DNA from: Pseudomonas mucoides
GTDB taxonomy: Bacteria; Pseudomonadota; Gammaproteobacteria; Pseudomonadales; Pseudomonadaceae
Reading direction: 5' to 3'
NCBI RefSeq assembly: GCF_015461845.1
Contig: NZ_JACOPW010000003.1
Location: 558,001 to 622,000, forward strand
Length of the DNA stretch: 64,000 nt
Shown: positions 61,425-64,000 of the stretch, piece by piece
Layout: each line of letters opens with the position of its first letter
Position numbering within the stretch: position 1 is the stretch's first letter
Program-made: the position numbers and the translations under genes
Notes under the pieces: model-generated
The model's database searches: none
Told to the model about the DNA's origin: nothing
The model's input: the letters and a program-made list of their open reading frames with translations, nothing else

Positions 61425-61907
61425 ATGGAACCCGGAAACGCACAACTGTCGATGACGGTATTGATGACCCCCGACATGGCCAACTTCTCTGGCAATGTCC
61501 ACGGCGGTACCTTGCTCAAGTACCTCGACGAAGTCGCGTATGCATGCGCCAGCCGTTATGCCGGTCGCTACGTGGTGACGCTGTCGGTGGACCAGGTGAT
61601 CTTCCGCGAGCCGATTCATGTCGGCGAACTGGTGACCTTTCTGGCGTCGGTCAACTACACCGGCAATACCTCCATGGAGGTGGGCATCAAGGTGGTGACC
61701 GAGAACATCCGCGAGCGCTCGGTGCGCCACACCAACAGCTGCTTTTTCACCATGGTCGCGGTGGATGACAACCGCAAACCCGCGGTCGTACCGCCTTTGC
61801 AACCGCACAACAGCGAAGAAAAGCGCCGCTTCATCCAGGCACAGCAGCGTCGGCAGATTCGTCAGGAGCTGGAAAAGCGCTATCAGGAAATCAAGGGTGA
61901 TGCCTGA
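61425..61907 (+). CDS. Acyl-CoA thioesterase (hotdog, cytosolic long-chain type)
   Basis: The 160-residue protein has the acyl-CoA hydrolase hotdog domain: MTPDMANFSGNVHGGTLLKYLDEVAYACASRYAGRYVVTLSVDQ, with Asn-His-Gly-Gly in the substrate loop, then FLASVNYTGNTSMEVGIKVVTENI, and a charged C-terminal helix (EKRRFIQAQQRRQIRQELEKR). It cleaves acyl-CoA. GAGA lies 6-9 bases before the ATG at 61425; an in-frame TTG six codons earlier is less likely. Divergent from the antiporter gene; the 200-bp gap shows no clear element. Confidence 0.9.
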   Translation: MEPGNAQLSMTVLMTPDMANFSGNVHGGTLLKYLDEVAYACASRYAGRYVVTLSVDQVIFREPIHVGELVTFLASVNYTGNTSMEVGIKVVTENIRERSVRHTNSCFFTMVAVDDNRKPAVVPPLQPHNSEEKRRFIQAQQRRQIRQELEKRYQEIKGDA

Positions 61908-61930
61908 GGGCTTTGACCTGTTTTAGATAG

Positions 61931-62001
61931 CCATCGCGAGCAGGTCGCACCGTCGCCCCCACATTGGATCTGTGTCGTTCACAAATCCACTGTGGGGGCA
62001 A
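61931..62001. repeat. Degenerate REP-like element
   Basis: ATCGCGAGCAGGTCGCACCG and the inverse-type CCACTGTGGGGGCAAGC remain of a pair in the gap between the thioesterase and pdxY. Confidence 0.5.
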
Positions 62002-62011
62002 GCAACGCGGA

Positions 62012-62884
62012 TTAAAGACTGATCGCCGTCGCCTCAAACCGCACCCGCGGATGAGCAATCCGGTCCTGCGCCCGCACCAGTTCCAGCTCATAGCTGGCAC
62101 AGGCCTGAGTCTCCAGCAACACTTCATGCACCGCTGCGGCCGTAAACTCGAATGCAGCGACCAGACTGTCGCCCAACAACACCCGCGCCAGGAACAGCCC
62201 GGACGTCAGGTCGCCCACGCCCACCGGCTGACGCGGAAACGCCAGCAGCGGACGCCGCAGATGCCAGCTGCCCTCGGCAGTCACCAACAACATCTCGAAG
62301 CCATCCGCCGGTTTGCCGGGGTAATCCAGATGCTTGACCAATACCGCCTTAGGCCCACGCGCCAACAGCGCTCGCGCCATGGCCAGGCAGTCGAACAGTG
62401 ACTGCGGTTTGCGTCCAGAGAAGCTGTCCAGTTCCAACTGGTTCGGGCACATGAAGTCAGCCACCGACGCCGCTTCTTCCAGCAGGAAATCGCTGACTTC
62501 AGCCGGAACGCTGCAGCCCTTCTCCGGATGGCCCATCACCGGGTCGCACAAATACAGCGCCTTGGGGTTCATCGACTTGATGCGCGCCACGCCGGTCAGG
62601 ATCGCCCGGCCCTGAGCCGCACTGCCCAGGTAACCGGACAGCACCGCATCGCAGTTGCCCAGCTCGCCAATCGCGGCAATGCCTTCGACCAACTCAGGGA
62701 TCTGGTGCGGCGCCAGCACTTCACCCGTCCACTGGCCGTATTGGGTGTGGTTGGAAAACTGCACGGTGTTGAGCGGCCAGACATTCACCCCGACCCGCTG
62801 CATCGGGAAAACCGCGGCGCTGTTGCCAGCGTGGCCGAACACCACGTGGGACTGAATGGCGAGCAGATGGGGCGTACGTTTCAT
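62012..62884 (-). CDS. pdxY: Pyridoxal kinase PdxY
   Basis: The 290-residue ribokinase-like enzyme has the PdxY pattern: [46 protein letters not shown] at the N-terminus, [15 protein letters not shown], and [17 protein letters not shown] with the catalytic Asp of the anion-hole GxGD motif. It phosphorylates pyridoxal to PLP in the salvage route. PLP availability might touch the MocR regulator in this window, though they are 24 kb apart. The start is the ATG at 62884. Confidence 0.95.
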   Translation of the reverse strand: MKRTPHLLAIQSHVVFGHAGNSAAVFPMQRVGVNVWPLNTVQFSNHTQYGQWTGEVLAPHQIPELVEGIAAIGELGNCDAVLSGYLGSAAQGRAILTGVARIKSMNPKALYLCDPVMGHPEKGCSVPAEVSDFLLEEAASVADFMCPNQLELDSFSGRKPQSLFDCLAMARALLARGPKAVLVKHLDYPGKPADGFEMLLVTAEGSWHLRRPLLAFPRQPVGVGDLTSGLFLARVLLGDSLVAAFEFTAAAVHEVLLETQACASYELELVRAQDRIAHPRVRFEATAISL

Positions 62885-63004
62885 GCGGTGAGTTTTCCGT
62901 AAAACGATTGAAATTCAAGCCGCGCAGTATGCGACGAAAAGCAGCCTGTACGACAGACCAGAGACGCAGTTAAGCTGACACCATCTAGTTGGAGCAACCT
63001 GTTG

Positions 63005-63418
63005 ATGCTGACCCTCGGAAATATCTTCGTGCTGATGTTGCTCGCCACCGGTGGCGCGTGGTTGTGGCACAACCACGGCTTGCGCGAGCGTGCGCTGGAG
63101 CGGGTCAAACAGCATTGCGCCAAGCTCGGCATCGAGTTGCTGGACGGCAACGTGGCCTTGAAAAAGATCGCGTTCATCAAAGATGCCAACGGCCGGCGGC
63201 GCCTGGCTCGCGTGTACAACTTTGAGTTCACCGTGACCGGCGAAACCCGCCACAACGGCACCATCACCCAATTCGGCGCCCACAGCGCGCAGATCGAACT
63301 GGCGCCCTACCCGATGCCGTTCGACGACACGCCTGCGATCGTCGATGTGGTGAAGCCTCGCGCCGAGGTGATCGAGTTGAGCCAGTGGCGGCAAGAACAC
63401 ACCAAGTGGCGCCCTTAA
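63005..63418 (+). CDS. DUF3301-like membrane-anchored small protein
   Basis: The 137-residue protein has an N-terminal membrane segment (LGNIFVLMLLATGGAWLWHNHGLRE) and a conserved soluble region with CAKLGIELLDGNVALKKI, RRRLARVYNFEFTVTGETRHNGTI and AQIELAPYPM, the pattern of DUF3301 proteins. Function unknown. GGAG precedes the ATG. Its stop shares bases with the stop of the convergent CobW-type gene (4-bp overlap). Confidence 0.85.
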   Translation: MLTLGNIFVLMLLATGGAWLWHNHGLRERALERVKQHCAKLGIELLDGNVALKKIAFIKDANGRRRLARVYNFEFTVTGETRHNGTITQFGAHSAQIELAPYPMPFDDTPAIVDVVKPRAEVIELSQWRQEHTKWRP

Positions 63419-64000
63419 CTCGACCGACAGTCAGCCAGGGCGCTTTGCAGTGAATCCACTTCCTGCGGCTCGTTGAAAATCAGTTCTATCCGCGAATCCT
63501 GGCGCCATTCGCTGGGCTTCCACTCCAGTACCGAATTATCCAAAGCATTGGCCGACACCCAACCGTCGACGCTGTGGATAACCAGCTTCGCCCGCCGCCA
63601 GGACAGGCTTTCAAGCCACAGCCCGATGCGCGCCACGTCGAACCTCTGGCTCGGGTGCCAACGCCAGCCGATACTCCAGCCACCCTCCTGTTCCTGACTC
63701 AAGCAAATAGGCAGCGCGGGATCCGTCCAGATGGCCGGCAGTTGCGCCAGCCCCTTGGGCACGATGAAGTTATCCACACCCGCTAAGGCCTGAGCCTGGA
63801 GTCCCGGCAAGTGGCTCAATGGCAACTGAGCGTGCTGCGTCCAGTACAGAGGACGCGGCAGTAACGGCGCGGCGATGCGCTGGCGATCATCGGCGTCGAG
63901 ATCTTCCGCCTTGTTCAACACCAACAAGCCGGCGCTGTTCAATGTCTCCTGTTGCGCCGCAGGCAGCGGTTTGCCAGCCGCGAGCGCTTGGGCATCCAGC
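63415..64000 (-). CDS. CobW/YjiA-type GTPase, C-terminal part (runs off the window)
   Basis: At least 195 codons are open to the right edge without a start. Present are the guanine-specificity motif LLVLNKAEDLDADD (NKxD) and the CobW C-terminal domain from about the FIVPKGLAQLP segment through RFDVARIGLWLESLSWRRAKLV...DSRIELIF. COG0523 GTPases are metal-chaperone-like. The Walker A region is outside the window. Two perfect DnaA boxes lie inside it (63573-63581 and 63770-63778). Confidence 0.85.
   Translation of the reverse strand, partial: LDAQALAAGKPLPAAQQETLNSAGLLVLNKAEDLDADDRQRIAAPLLPRPLYWTQHAQLPLSHLPGLQAQALAGVDNFIVPKGLAQLPAIWTDPALPICLSQEQEGGWSIGWRWHPSQRFDVARIGLWLESLSWRRAKLVIHSVDGWVSANALDNSVLEWKPSEWRQDSRIELIFNEPQEVDSLQSALADCRSS

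Overview
The window looks like a chromosomal segment of a fluorescent-group Pseudomonas. The base is GC-rich. The phoR / CNNM-CBS protein / M23 protein / response regulator / phoU-pstB-pstA-pstC-pstS order, the purK-purE / LysR / aspA block and the pycB-pycA / LysR / RpiR / GGDEF-EAL / uvrD block are the core arrangement I know from this genus. The intergenic spaces carry the genus-typical palindromic repeats built on GTGGGAGCGAGC...GCTCGCGAT. No rRNA, tRNA, CRISPR array, prophage or insertion sequence was recognised.

Left part (1-10.9 kb): the end of the phosphate sensor kinase PhoR, a CorC/HlyC-type membrane protein, an M23-type periplasmic protein, a response regulator, and the leftward phosphate operon phoU-pstB-pstA-pstC-pstS. 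Pho boxes lie upstream of both pstC and pstS. An accessory two-gene cassette (XRE/ImmA-IrrE metalloprotease regulator plus PIN-domain protein, 11.1-12.7 kb) sits between pstS and an MHS-type transporter.

Metabolic part (14-27.7 kb): hotdog thioesterase, hexose-6-phosphate mutarotase-like protein, DUF3299-type exported protein, GlsB/YeaQ membrane protein, purEK with a possible leader attenuator, a LysR gene divergent from aspA, an alanine/sodium symporter with an asparaginase, then an AraC regulator, an acetylpolyamine amidohydrolase gene interrupted by one TAA codon, and a polyamine-binding protein.

Accessory part (27.7-46.1 kb): two tandem ~4.6-kb genes for giant paralogous proteins resembling the DUF6543/ToxA_N ('dermonecrotic toxin-like') family, each preceded by a related terminator and a near-identical 20-bp element; a MocR regulator divergent from a PaiB-like gene and two GNAT acetyltransferases; and two tandem autotransporters. 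The MocR linker contains an array of DnaA-box-like 9-mers at exact 12-bp spacing, the most unusual nucleotide pattern seen.

Right part (46.1-64 kb): two-subunit pyruvate carboxylase with a divergent LysR gene, a HexR-like regulator with a HexR-type palindrome at its promoter, a membrane GGDEF-EAL protein, UvrD helicase, a small EamA protein, a Tim44-like protein, an SMI1/KNR4 protein, a CPA2 antiporter, a second hotdog thioesterase, pdxY, a DUF3301 protein, and the C-terminal part of a CobW/YjiA-type GTPase running off the window.
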